Positions 55,327 through 63,853 of a DNA stretch of 64,000 nucleotides are shown one piece after another. The stretch is from assembly GCA_016705545.1 (NCBI GenBank), contig JADIYA010000006.1, positions 186,001 through 250,000 on the forward strand, read 5' to 3'. Under the pieces are notes generated by a model that was not told where the DNA came from, did not search any database, and saw nothing but the letters and a program-made list of their open reading frames with translations. Source of the stretch: Flavobacteriales bacterium (GTDB lineage: Bacteria > Bacteroidota > Bacteroidia > Flavobacteriales_F > PHOS-HE28). Position 1 is the first letter of the stretch, and each line of letters starts with the position of its first letter. Both the position numbers and the translations under genes were made by a program.

Positions 55327-55689
55327 CTATCGGTTCTTGCGGGTTGTTTTCTTCACGGCCAATGCGAGCTCTTCCCAGGTCTGGTCCAGTTCCGCTAGGA
55401 AGCCCTCGCCGGTTGGGGTGAGCTTGTAGTATTTGCGCGGTGGGCCGGATTTGCTTTCCTCCCAACGGTATGTGAGGAATCCGCCATCCTTGAGCCGCGA
55501 TAGGAGAGGGTACAACGTGCCTTCTACGACGATCAGGCGCGCATCCTTAAGCTGTGCGATGATGTCAGATGGATAAAGCTCGCCCTGAGCTAGCACGCTC
55601 AGTATGCAGTATTCCAGCACGCCTCTGCGCATCTGCGCCTTGCTGTTCTCGACCTTCATCTCTAGTGGCGTTAGTTCGTTGCGGGGCAA
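55327..55689 (-). CDS. PadR-family transcriptional regulator
   Basis: A 120-residue winged-helix protein: MRRGVLEYCILSVLAQGELY, PSDIIAQLKDARLIVVEGTL, YPLLSRLKDGGFLTYRWEES and GPPRKYYKLTPTGEGFL. This is the short PadR-s2 form. The start may be the ATG at 55659 (MKVENSKAQMRRG), which matches most homologues better than 55689. It leads a two-gene operon with PspC and probably represses it. An inverted repeat lies just upstream. Confidence 0.92.
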   Translation of the reverse strand: MPRNELTPLEMKVENSKAQMRRGVLEYCILSVLAQGELYPSDIIAQLKDARLIVVEGTLYPLLSRLKDGGFLTYRWEESKSGPPRKYYKLTPTGEGFLAELDQTWEELALAVKKTTRKNR

Positions 55690-55706
55690 AGATGCGTGTT
55701 TCGCTT

Positions 55707-55729
55707 GGTACTATGCACAACAAGGTACC
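55707..55729. promoter_or_regulatory. Possible PadR operator upstream of the padR-pspC genes
   Basis: GGTAC (55707-55711) and GTACC (55725-55729) are inverted 5-bp arms with an inner TG and CA pair. The site lies 18 bases upstream of the 55689 start on the minus strand. PadR dimers typically bind such spaced inverted repeats near their own promoter. The short arms make this tentative. Confidence 0.4.
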
Positions 55730-55808
55730 TTTCGTTATGAACGGCGGATGTTCATGTCCAGCGGCCAGGTGCGCACGGCTACCAGGCCACCATGCCGTCC
55801 TTTGCGCT

Positions 55809-57767
55809 ATGCAAAAAGCGGTGGCAGCGGTTCTCTTGATGCTTGCGCATGGGGTTCAAGGACAAACCCCGATTTGCACCATCCAAGGCACCGGTACGAG
55901 CAGCCCATTGGAAGGACAGTTGATCACGACGACCGGCATTGTCACAGCCATATTCAGCGGCAGCGGCACAGTACAAGGCTTTTTCATTGAGGACCCCGCC
56001 TGTGATTCGAATCCAGCCTCGAGCAATGGCCTTTTCGTGTACAACCCGAACACCGCAGGAATCAATTTGGGGCAGCGCGTGAGCGTGAGCGGCACGGTGA
56101 CCGAGTTCCAAGGGCTCACGGAGATCTCCCAGGTCTCCAACATTTCCATTATCGGTTCGGGCACGGTGTCGCCTACAGACATCAACCTGCCTATGGCCGC
56201 GATTACTGATTGGGAGCGCCACGAAGGCATGCTATTGCGCTTTCAGCAGGAACTGGTGGTCATCGGCAATGACACTTGGGCGCAGTACGGCGAGCTTGTG
56301 CTGGCTCCCTCGCGCATGACCGCGCCCACTGACTATGCCGACCCAAACGACAATCCCGCCTCAGGCACCAGCAGTACCGGCAGCAGCAACGTGGGGGCGA
56401 TCGATGCGCTCATTGAACTGCAGGCGCGAAGCACCATCCTGCTCGACGATGGTCGCACGAGCACCTATCCGAGCCCACCACCAATGATTGGCGCGCAGGG
56501 TACACTCCGCTGCGGCAGCTCGGTTACGGGCCTCACGGGCGTGTTGCACTACGCCTTCGACGAGTACCGTGTGCATCCGGTCGGCGTGATACCCCTGCAG
56601 CATGCTGTGCGGCCATCAGCACCGATAGTGGGCGGCGACATACTCATCGCATCGTACAATGTGAAGAACTACTTCACCTCCCTGGGCAGTAACGGCGCGA
56701 GCACGGCCAACGAACTCCAGCGCCAGCGCACTAAGCTGGTTGCCGCCTTGCAAGCCATAGCAGCCGATGCATACGTGCTATGCGAACTGCAGAACAACGA
56801 TGCCGCTTCGGATGACCTGCTCACTGCGTTCAACAGTGCCATGGGCGGCGACTATAGCCTGATTGATCAGGATGAGCCCGGGGCGTTCACCCGCACGGTC
56901 TTCTTCCACAAGAATTCAACGCTAACGCCCATCACTCAGCTCTTCTCGCTGAACACCTCCACGTTCGAGCGGGCCCATCTAACGCAGGGCTTCGTGGCCA
57001 ATGCCAGCGGCAAGCGCTTTCTGCTCAGCGGCGTCCACTTGCGGAGCAAATTGTGCGACAATGCCTCTGGATCGAACCTCGACCAAGGTGACGGACAAGG
57101 CTGCTACAACGCCAGGCGGCGCTCACAGGTGGGCGAGTTGCTCAGCCACTGGGATGGGGTGCGGGCTTCTACCTGGGTGCCGGGGCAGCTTGTCGTGGGC
57201 GATTTCAATTCGTACGACCAAGAGGATCCCATTGATCGGTTGCGTTCCGGCGGGCTCATCGACCTGATCGCCGGCATTCCGCAGCCCTATTCCTTCGGCT
57301 ACGCGAATCGCTTCGGGTCATTGGACCATGCCTTCGCCACGGCATCGATGGCTGACGCCATCACCGGCGCAGCTGTATGGCACATCAACAGCGACGAGCC
57401 GCCCAATCTCGACTACCGGGACTCGAACACGGCTTTCTATCAAGCCAATGCCTTCCGCAGCAGCGATCATGACCCGCTATTGATCGGTATCGATGCGCAA
57501 CTGTTGCCGGTTGGGCTGGAGGAGATACCAAGGGCTGCCGCTGCAGTGCGTTTCCGATTCGACCCCATGAGCGGGTGGGCAGAATGGGAAGGGGAGGGGC
57601 TAGGGGAGGTGGAGTTGTTCGATGCCCTCGGCAGAACGCTGTGCGCTGCGAGCGCCGATGGGAGCGGAACTCTCAGGATGAACGCTACGGATGCTGAAAA
57701 AGGGCACCTGTTCTGGCGAGCGTGGTCGGAAGGCATGCCCTCCACCGGGCGTTTCACCTCCTGGTAA
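55809..57767 (+). CDS. Secreted endonuclease of the ExeM/NucH type
   Basis: A 652-residue protein. The signal peptide is MQKAVAAVLLMLAHGVQGQ. An OB-fold-like N-terminal region (LEGQLITTTGIVTAIFSGSG, GLFVYNPNTAGINLGQRVSV, SGTVTEFQGLTEIS) is followed by an endonuclease/exonuclease/phosphatase domain. That domain has IASYNVKNYFTSLGSN (metal Asn), YVLCELQNND (Glu), LLSGVHLRSK (His), VVGDFNSYDQEDP (Asp/Asn) and SSDHDPLLIGID (final Asp-His). All expected catalytic positions look present. The last 80 residues resemble a weak T9SS-type tail (VELFDALGRTLCAAS). It likely degrades extracellular DNA for phosphate or carbon. The stop abuts the convergent stop of the next gene directly. Confidence 0.9.
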   Translation: MQKAVAAVLLMLAHGVQGQTPICTIQGTGTSSPLEGQLITTTGIVTAIFSGSGTVQGFFIEDPACDSNPASSNGLFVYNPNTAGINLGQRVSVSGTVTEFQGLTEISQVSNISIIGSGTVSPTDINLPMAAITDWERHEGMLLRFQQELVVIGNDTWAQYGELVLAPSRMTAPTDYADPNDNPASGTSSTGSSNVGAIDALIELQARSTILLDDGRTSTYPSPPPMIGAQGTLRCGSSVTGLTGVLHYAFDEYRVHPVGVIPLQHAVRPSAPIVGGDILIASYNVKNYFTSLGSNGASTANELQRQRTKLVAALQAIAADAYVLCELQNNDAASDDLLTAFNSAMGGDYSLIDQDEPGAFTRTVFFHKNSTLTPITQLFSLNTSTFERAHLTQGFVANASGKRFLLSGVHLRSKLCDNASGSNLDQGDGQGCYNARRRSQVGELLSHWDGVRASTWVPGQLVVGDFNSYDQEDPIDRLRSGGLIDLIAGIPQPYSFGYANRFGSLDHAFATASMADAITGAAVWHINSDEPPNLDYRDSNTAFYQANAFRSSDHDPLLIGIDAQLLPVGLEEIPRAAAAVRFRFDPMSGWAEWEGEGLGEVELFDALGRTLCAASADGSGTLRMNATDAEKGHLFWRAWSEGMPSTGRFTSW

Positions 57768-58334
57768 TCACTCGCCAGCGGCTTCCGCGCGCTTTATCTC
57801 CTGGTCCAGGATCTCGTCCATCACCTTCAGCTCCTGCTCGCTCACTTTGCGGTCAGTGCGCGCCTGCTTCTTCATGAAGCGGAACATGGCAGCCTTGCGC
57901 ACTTCGTAGGCCACATACACGGTGTATTCCTTGGTCTCTTCGTTGAAATAGGTCTCCTCGCCAACCTTACGCAGGTCGGCCAGTTCGGTGTTCATCACCT
58001 CGCGGATCAGGCTCTGGAACTTATCGGCCACATCGGCGGCCCGGGCGTTCTCCGTTTGGCCGAGGTATTGGTCGGTTACCGCGCGCACATTGGTGCCCAC
58101 CTGGCTGGCCACTTGGTTCTTGGCATCGATATCAGCCTTGCCCTTAGCGATATTGGTTTTCACGCTGACGCCCTGGCCAACGCCACGGAACCAGGCGCCA
58201 TTGCTCTCGTACTTGCTCCCGCTGAAGGGCGTTTTCACCTTGGTTCCCTGCGGACTGGCGCCGCCTCCTTTGCATGCCGTGAAGGAAATCGCAGCGAAAA
58301 AGAGCAGGGCAGTGGCAGCTTGAATGGTTCTCAT
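57768..58334 (-). CDS. Lipoprotein of unknown function (LPP20-like)
   Basis: A 188-residue protein with a lipoprotein signal (MRTIQAATALLFFAAISFTACKG; the Cys is in an FTAC lipobox). The mature part has WFRGVGQGVSVKTNIAKGKA, VASQVGTNVRAVTDQYLGQT and EEVYF-like EETYFNEETKEYTVYVAYEV, resembling LPP20-type outer-membrane lipoproteins. The C-terminus is helical and charged (KKQARTDRKVSEQELKVMDE). It is convergent with the nuclease gene with no intergenic base (57767/57768). Its role is unknown. Confidence 0.75.
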   Translation of the reverse strand: MRTIQAATALLFFAAISFTACKGGGASPQGTKVKTPFSGSKYESNGAWFRGVGQGVSVKTNIAKGKADIDAKNQVASQVGTNVRAVTDQYLGQTENARAADVADKFQSLIREVMNTELADLRKVGEETYFNEETKEYTVYVAYEVRKAAMFRFMKKQARTDRKVSEQELKVMDEILDQEIKRAEAAGE

Positions 58335-58439
58335 GACTGGTGCGGTGACGGATGGTTGGCGCCAAGGTTGGAAAAATCCGTGCCGAGTGATGGTGGTTGG
58401 ATTCCGGAAGGCATCTTTCGGATCCAAACCCAAGATTCC

Positions 58440-59456
58440 ATGAAAGCACTCAAGATCATCCTCATCCTCGTGCTGGGCATCGGTGCCATGATAGCCGCAC
58501 TAGGCTTCCTCGGTGACGATTCATACCGCGTTGAGCGCTCAGTGACGATCACCGCGCCTGTCGATGATGTATGGCTGGCCGTTTCCTCACTCGGTGCCAT
58601 GGATAAATGGAGCCCTTGGAATGAACTCGACCCGAATATGAAGAAGAGCATGGAGGGCACCGATGGCCAGGTAGGCGCGGTGTCCCGCTGGGAAGGCAAT
58701 GAAGATGTAGGCAAGGGCGAGCAGCGAATCGATTCCATCGCACGCAATTCCTTGGTGCGGACACGATTGAAGTTCATCGAGCCTTGGCAGAGCGAGAGCG
58801 ATGCATTGATCGAACTCTCGACCGATGGCGATGGCACCAAGGTCACGTGGGCGATGGAGGGCGAACACACCTTCGGAAGCCGGCTCATGGGCCGATTCAT
58901 GGACATGGATGCCATGTTGGGCAAGGACTTCGAGAAGGGCTTGGGCAAGCTGAAGGCCCAGGTGGAGGAGGCGTTCGCTGCCAAGCCGAAATTCGAGATC
59001 AAATCCTTGGAATGGCCGGCAACCTTGTTCATCGGCAAGCGCGGCATTGTAGCGTGGGCTGATATGAAGGCAGCCTTTGAAACCGGCTTTGGATCAGGCA
59101 TGGAAGCACTGGCTAAGGCCAAGGCGGAGATGTCCGGTTATCCCAGTGGCGTGTACTTCGAGTGGAACGAAGCCGATCAGACCGCAGATATGATTGCTGG
59201 CATTCCCGTGTCAATGGATGCCAAGGACAAGTTAAAGGGCATCGAACTCTACGAATCGCCTGCCAGCAAGGCGTTGGCGATTGATTATTACGGCGGCTAC
59301 AACGGCATGATGGCCCCGCATCTGGCCATGGACGAGTACATCAAAGCCAACGGGCTCACGCACCATACCAATGTAATCGAGGAGTACGTGACGGACCCCA
59401 TGACAGAACCGGACAGCACCAAATGGCTCACACGGATCATCTACTTGGTCAAGTGA
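58440..59456 (+). CDS. SRPBCC domain fused to a GyrI-like domain, membrane-anchored
   Basis: A 338-residue protein. A membrane anchor or signal (residues 4-24, LKIILILVLGIGAMIAALGF) is followed by a SRPBCC domain at about 30-175 (RVERSVTITAPVDDVWLAVS, MDKWSPWNELDPNM, TWAMEGEHTF). A GyrI-like domain runs from about 200 to the end (KRGIVAWADMKAAFETGFGS, SGYPSGVYFEWNEADQTADM, YYGGYNGMMAPHLAMDEYI). It joins in one chain two families that occur as separate genes in the operon at 22.8-29.3 kb. Ligand unknown. The ATG at 58440 gives the anchor and family start. A strong terminator follows. Confidence 0.87.
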   Translation: MKALKIILILVLGIGAMIAALGFLGDDSYRVERSVTITAPVDDVWLAVSSLGAMDKWSPWNELDPNMKKSMEGTDGQVGAVSRWEGNEDVGKGEQRIDSIARNSLVRTRLKFIEPWQSESDALIELSTDGDGTKVTWAMEGEHTFGSRLMGRFMDMDAMLGKDFEKGLGKLKAQVEEAFAAKPKFEIKSLEWPATLFIGKRGIVAWADMKAAFETGFGSGMEALAKAKAEMSGYPSGVYFEWNEADQTADMIAGIPVSMDAKDKLKGIELYESPASKALAIDYYGGYNGMMAPHLAMDEYIKANGLTHHTNVIEEYVTDPMTEPDSTKWLTRIIYLVK

Positions 59457-59474
59457 ACCGCCCCGAAAGAGAAT

Positions 59475-59502
59475 CGAAGCCCGGATCCAGGTCCGGGCTT
59501 CG
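59475..59502 (+). terminator. Terminator of the SRPBCC-GyrI fusion gene
   Basis: CGAAGCCCGGA (59475-59485) and TCCGGGCTTCG (59492-59502) form a perfect 11-bp stem with a 6-base loop, followed by TTCTTTG. It lies 19 bases after the stop. Confidence 0.8.
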
Positions 59503-59526
59503 TTCTTTGCACCGGTAGCCTGCACC

Positions 59527-60567
59527 ATGCCGCTTCGAATCTCCGTTTGCCCTTTCCGATTGCTCTTCAAGCACCCATTCGGCACCGCCCATGGACTGCG
59601 TGATGGCACCGACGCACTGTTCATCCGCGTGGAGGACGAGGGCGCAGTTGGTTTCGGGGAAATCGCATTGCCGCCCTATGTGCGTGAGAGCGTATTGGAT
59701 GCGCGGGCCCGGCTCCGTCAAATAGCTGCTTTCAGGTCATGGACCCTTGATGACCTTTTACTTCAGATCGATGAGCTTGAATCCTTGAAAGGAGCTCCCG
59801 CAACGCGTGCCGGTTTGCACTGTGCGCTCCTTGATGCGAGTGCACGTCGCAGTGGAAAGACGGTTGCGCAGGTGTTGGCGTGTTCTGTCAAAGAGTCGCC
59901 TTCAGTCCTCATGACCATCGGGATTTGCGACCCCGATCTGGTCTTACAGAGAATGGCGGAGCTGCCGGCTACTGGAGCCATTAAATTGAAAGTCGGTGAT
60001 TCTCTGGCATTCAAGAGAATATCCATTGTGGTCGAAAGCACTGATGCAAGAATCCTTTTGGATGGTAATCAAGGCTTTTCCTCAATTGATGAGGCCGAGA
60101 ATCTGGTAGCCCTGGTCCCGCCGATCAGATTGATCGGTTTGGAGCAGCCATTCAACCCAGCACACGATGACTGGAACCAAAAACTGACCAAGCGCACAGG
60201 GGTTCAGGTTTTCGCGGATGAGTCATTACAAGACCTAGGTGATTTGGTCCGCGTATCCGATTTCTTCAATGGGATCAACATCAAGCTCATGAAGTGCGGA
60301 GGCTTGGACAAGGCCCGTGCTCTGGTCGTTCAGGCAAAACAGTTGAACATGCGCGTGATGCTCGGGTGCATGAGTGAGAGCTCATTGGGATGCACGGCCA
60401 TGGCGCAACTCACCGGCGAAGCCGCTGTAATCGACTTGGATGGACCTTGGTTGCTGCGCAATGATCCGTGGCTGGGAATCACGGTGGACAAGGGAACAAT
60501 GATCTTACCCGAGGGCCCTGGGTTAGGTGTGCGAAGCGAAATTGAGCTTGATTATTCTGACGCATAA
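59527..60567 (+). CDS. Dipeptide-epimerase-like enzyme of the enolase superfamily
   Basis: A 346-residue member of the muconate-cycloisomerase subgroup. The capping domain opens ISVCPFRLLFKHPFGTAHGL. The barrel has IKLKVG (the KxK bases), LLDGNQGFSS (metal Asp), GLEQPF (Glu), VFADESLQ (Asp) and NIKLMKCGG (the opposite-face Lys). These fit L-Ala-D/L-Glu epimerases used in peptidoglycan recycling, though other dipeptides are possible. From about 59880 the gene is clearly AT-richer than its neighbours (one 60-base line counts 25 G+C), and an AT-rich gap follows, so it may have been acquired by transfer. Confidence 0.87.
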   Translation: MPLRISVCPFRLLFKHPFGTAHGLRDGTDALFIRVEDEGAVGFGEIALPPYVRESVLDARARLRQIAAFRSWTLDDLLLQIDELESLKGAPATRAGLHCALLDASARRSGKTVAQVLACSVKESPSVLMTIGICDPDLVLQRMAELPATGAIKLKVGDSLAFKRISIVVESTDARILLDGNQGFSSIDEAENLVALVPPIRLIGLEQPFNPAHDDWNQKLTKRTGVQVFADESLQDLGDLVRVSDFFNGINIKLMKCGGLDKARALVVQAKQLNMRVMLGCMSESSLGCTAMAQLTGEAAVIDLDGPWLLRNDPWLGITVDKGTMILPEGPGLGVRSEIELDYSDA

Positions 60568-60692
60568 TTTATATTATGTAAACACGTATAATTCTAATAT
60601 TCCGTCCCTTATCTGTTACCAATGGCAATTCTGCTTCCTACAATCACCTCCCAGTTGATCACTACTAGGCACCCCTACTTTCGCCGCCTGTG
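60568..60692 (+). promoter_or_regulatory. AT-rich intergenic region with the promoter of the FkbM gene
   Basis: The first 75 bases are strongly AT-rich, unlike the window. Near the end a -33 TTG (60655-60657), an 18-base spacer and a -7 TACTTTCG (60676-60683) form a good Bacteroidota promoter. The ATG at 60693 is only 9 bases past the -7 element, so transcripts would have almost no leader. Confidence 0.6.
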
Positions 60693-61532
60693 ATGAAGGC
60701 CGTATTGCGCAGTCTCATTCGTTGGTTCGTTCGGACCTTCCCCGTGCGCGGCCGTCATCGGTTGGCCAACACTGTGGGTGGCTGGGCTGCCGAACCGGTA
60801 ACGGTGCGTGAGATCAATGGCATACGCGTGGAACTGGATCGAGAGGTGCAGTACCACCGCATGATGCTTTTTGACCTCTACGAGGAAAACGTGCTCGCCT
60901 ACCTGCGGAAACGCCTCAAGCCGGGCATGGTTGTCTTCGATCCCGGTTGCAACATCGGCTACTTCGCGGCGCAGGTGTTGGGCATGGTATCGCCAGGCGG
61001 GCAGGTCTGGTCATTCGAGCCATCGCCCCGTTGCCTGGAACGGCTCCATCGCCACAATCCGCCCAATGCCATTTCCGGTTGGCGGTTGATGCCCATGGCC
61101 TTGACGGACCGCACCGGCACGCTCACTTTCCACGATACGCCCCGGGTGATTACCCGAGGCTACGCGGTTCTCGAGCAAGCCGGAAAGCCGGGGGACAGCA
61201 ATCCGGTGGAAGTACCGGTCACCTCGGTCGATGCCTTCTGTGCAGAGCATGGCATCCAGCGCATCAATTTCCTGAAGCTCGATATTGAGGACTCGGAGCT
61301 TCCTGCGCTACGGGGTGCACAGCGCATGATCGCCGCGAAGGCCATCGACACGATCCTCGTTGAAACCGAGGTGCGTCCCGATCGCGTGGAATTGAATAAG
61401 GCCATCTTCAACTTGCTCATGGAGGCTGGTTATCGACCCTTCCATGCGCGACATGGCGGTAAGCTGGTGGCCATTGTGCCAGAGCATCTTCCCCCTTCGA
61501 AGGAGGATATCATTTGGGAGCGCTCCCGGTGA
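60693..61532 (+). CDS. FkbM family methyltransferase
   Basis: A 279-residue SAM-dependent methyltransferase. The SAM-binding motif is VVFDPGCNIGYFAAQVLGMV, followed by VWSFEPSPRCLERLHRHNPP, VPVTSVDAFCAEHGIQRINF and LKLDIEDSELPALRGAQRMI, all typical of FkbM enzymes. These O-methylate sugars or other small groups; the acceptor is unknown. A GTG directly before (60690) is also possible as start. The mRNA is probably near-leaderless. Confidence 0.87.
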   Translation: MKAVLRSLIRWFVRTFPVRGRHRLANTVGGWAAEPVTVREINGIRVELDREVQYHRMMLFDLYEENVLAYLRKRLKPGMVVFDPGCNIGYFAAQVLGMVSPGGQVWSFEPSPRCLERLHRHNPPNAISGWRLMPMALTDRTGTLTFHDTPRVITRGYAVLEQAGKPGDSNPVEVPVTSVDAFCAEHGIQRINFLKLDIEDSELPALRGAQRMIAAKAIDTILVETEVRPDRVELNKAIFNLLMEAGYRPFHARHGGKLVAIVPEHLPPSKEDIIWERSR

Positions 61533-61600
61533 TTGATGCGTGGCCATGGGACTGACATTGATCAGTCCGCGCGACGGGTTGATTCCCGCTCTTTGCAGCC

Positions 61601-63837
61601 GTGGATGCCAAGACGCTGACCAAAGTCACCTGTTACCACTGCGGCGACCCTTGTGCTGATGAGCACCGCGTGCATGACGGCAAGGACTTCTGCTGCCATG
61701 GCTGCGAAGTGGTCTTCGACCTGCTGAGTGAAGCTGGGCTCTGCGACTACTACGCGCTTGAGAAACAGCCGGGCGTGAAACAGGAATCCAGTGCTGACGA
61801 GCAGCGCTTGGAGCTCTTCGCCCTGCCCGAAGTGCGCGAGAAGCTCGTGGAGTTCAGCGAAGCGGGCATCACCCGAGCCCGGTTCCGCATTCCGCAGATG
61901 CACTGCAGCAGCTGCATATGGCTGCTGGAGAATCTGCATCGGATTGAGCCGAGCATCATCCGGTCACGCGTGAGCTTCACCGACAAAGAACTCTCCATCA
62001 CGTTCCGCGAGGAGAAGTTGCCATTGCCCCAGCTGGTGAAGCTCTTGCGGCGGATCGGCTATGGCCCGCAGCTCACCGCCGGCAAGGACACCGGCCGCGC
62101 CGACCAGGTGCCGCGCATGCTCTACATCCGGCTGGGCGTGGCGGGCTTCATCTTCGGCAATACCATGCTGTTCAGCTTCCCGGAATACCTGGGTGCTGAT
62201 GGCGAAGCCCAACTGCGTGTCGGCTTTCAATGGCTGTCGGCACTGTTCTCGGTGCCCGTCGTCCTTTTCCTCAGCACCGACTACTTCCGAGCGGCTTGGG
62301 CAGGCCTGCGAAGCAAGCAGGTGAACATCGATCAGCCCATCGCCCTGGGCATCATGGCGTTGTGGTTCAGGAGCCTCCATGACGTGATTACCGGCGCCGG
62401 CCCTGGCTACTTCGACTCGCTGGGGTAAGGGACCAAGAACTGGTGCCCGTGGATGCCGTACTACGCGAAGGCACCGGACACATCGACAACAGCTTCATCA
62501 CCGGCGAACCGCTGCCTGTGCGCAAACAAGCGGGCGACACCATCAAGGCCGGTGGCCGACAGCGCGGCGCTGCTATTGAATTGGAAGTGCTGCGCTCCTT
62601 CGCCGATAGCCGGTTGAAGCGCCTATGGGCCGAGCAGAGCGGTGGTCAAGAACGCCCGGCCATGCCGCGCCTGATCGATCAAGTGGCGCGGCGCTTCACA
62701 CTGGCGGTGCTGCTCATCGCGCTGGGCGCGGGCCTTTATTGGTGGGGCAAGGATGCCCGCATGATCTGGCCAGTGGTCACAGCTGTGCTTATCGTGGCCT
62801 GCCCTTGCGCGCTGGCATTGAGCATGCCCTTCGCTTACGGACATACCATTCGGCTGCTCGGTAAGCGCGGCCTGTTCCTGCGGGATGCGGAAGTGGTTGA
62901 GCGCATGGCCCACGTGGATGCGGTGCTCTTCGACAAGACCGGAACGCTCACCGAACGTGAGGCGCACCAGGTCGATTGGCATGGCATCAAGCTCTCCCGT
63001 GAGGATGAACAACGCATCGCAGCGCTGGCCAGGAACAGTGCGCACCCACTGAGCGCGGTCCTAGCAGGAAAACTGAAGAAGTCGTTGAAGCCCGATCAGG
63101 ATCATCTCGCTCCGCGCGCGATGACAGAGGTAATGGAACAGATTGGCCAAGGCATCATGGGCGAAGTGGCTGGCCTGCCGATCCGAATCGGTTCGGCGGA
63201 CTTCACGGGCGGTGAAGCAGCGGTGCGTTCCGCTGGCGAGGCCCATGTGCACGTCTCCTTCGGTGGCGTGCATCGCGGGCATTTCGCCATCCGGAAGCAG
63301 GCCCGCTCGGGCATCGTGGAAGCGGTGAGACGCTTGGGGGCATCGCTGCGTGTGGGCCTCATCACCGGCGACCATCAGGTGGACCCCGACCTCGCCGAGG
63401 TGTTCCCGATCGGAAGCATCCGCATGCGGTGCGCACCTGACGAGAAGAGCGAAGCAGTTAAAGGACTGCAGCGCGATGGCCGCCGCGTGCTCATGGTGGG
63501 CGATGGCCTCAACGATGCCGGAGCATTGGCTCAAGCCGATGTGGGTGTCACTGTGACAGAGACCACCGCGGCCCTCACCCCTGCCAGCGATGCGATCATG
63601 GATGCCGACAGCCTGCAACAGCTCCCCCATTTCTTGCGGATGACACGACGCGCCCGGCGCATCGTGCTCGCCAGCCTGTGCATCTCCCTGCTGTACAACA
63701 TCACTGGCGTGTCCATCGCGGTGGCTGGCCACATGACCCCGCTCTTCGCTGCCATCCTGATGCCGCTGAGCAGCGTGAGCGTGGTGGGCTTCGTGACAGT
63801 GGCCACGATGATCGCCGCGCGCAACGCACACCAGTAA
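61601..63837 (+). pseudogene. CcoI-type copper-exporting P-type ATPase, internal deletion and frame break near 62425
   Basis: Part 1 (from a GTG at 61601) has the N-terminal metal-binding domain (VTCYHCGDPC, FCCHGCEVVF), an HMA domain (IPQMHCSSCIWLLENLHRI) and the first membrane helices up to GPGYFDSL, then a stop at 62428. Part 2 resumes VRDQELVPVDAVLREGTG in another frame, with FITGEPLPV, IVACPCALALSMPFAYGH and LFDKTGTLTEREAHQ, and ends at 63837. Relative to CcoI homologues about 60 residues are missing between FDSL and VRDQ: a membrane helix and the first half of the actuator domain. One base cannot explain this; a deletion or assembly join of about 180 bases must have occurred. If real, the pump is dead. 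It would normally load copper for cbb3 cytochrome oxidase. Confidence 0.8.
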
Positions 63838-63853
63838 GGACCATCTTTCGTGC

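Noticed and set aside
59475..59502. Third copy of the REP-like palindrome
   Set aside because: The hairpin shares a short CCGGGCTT core, but its arms and loop differ and it sits directly after a stop with a T-rich tail. A terminator explains it fully.
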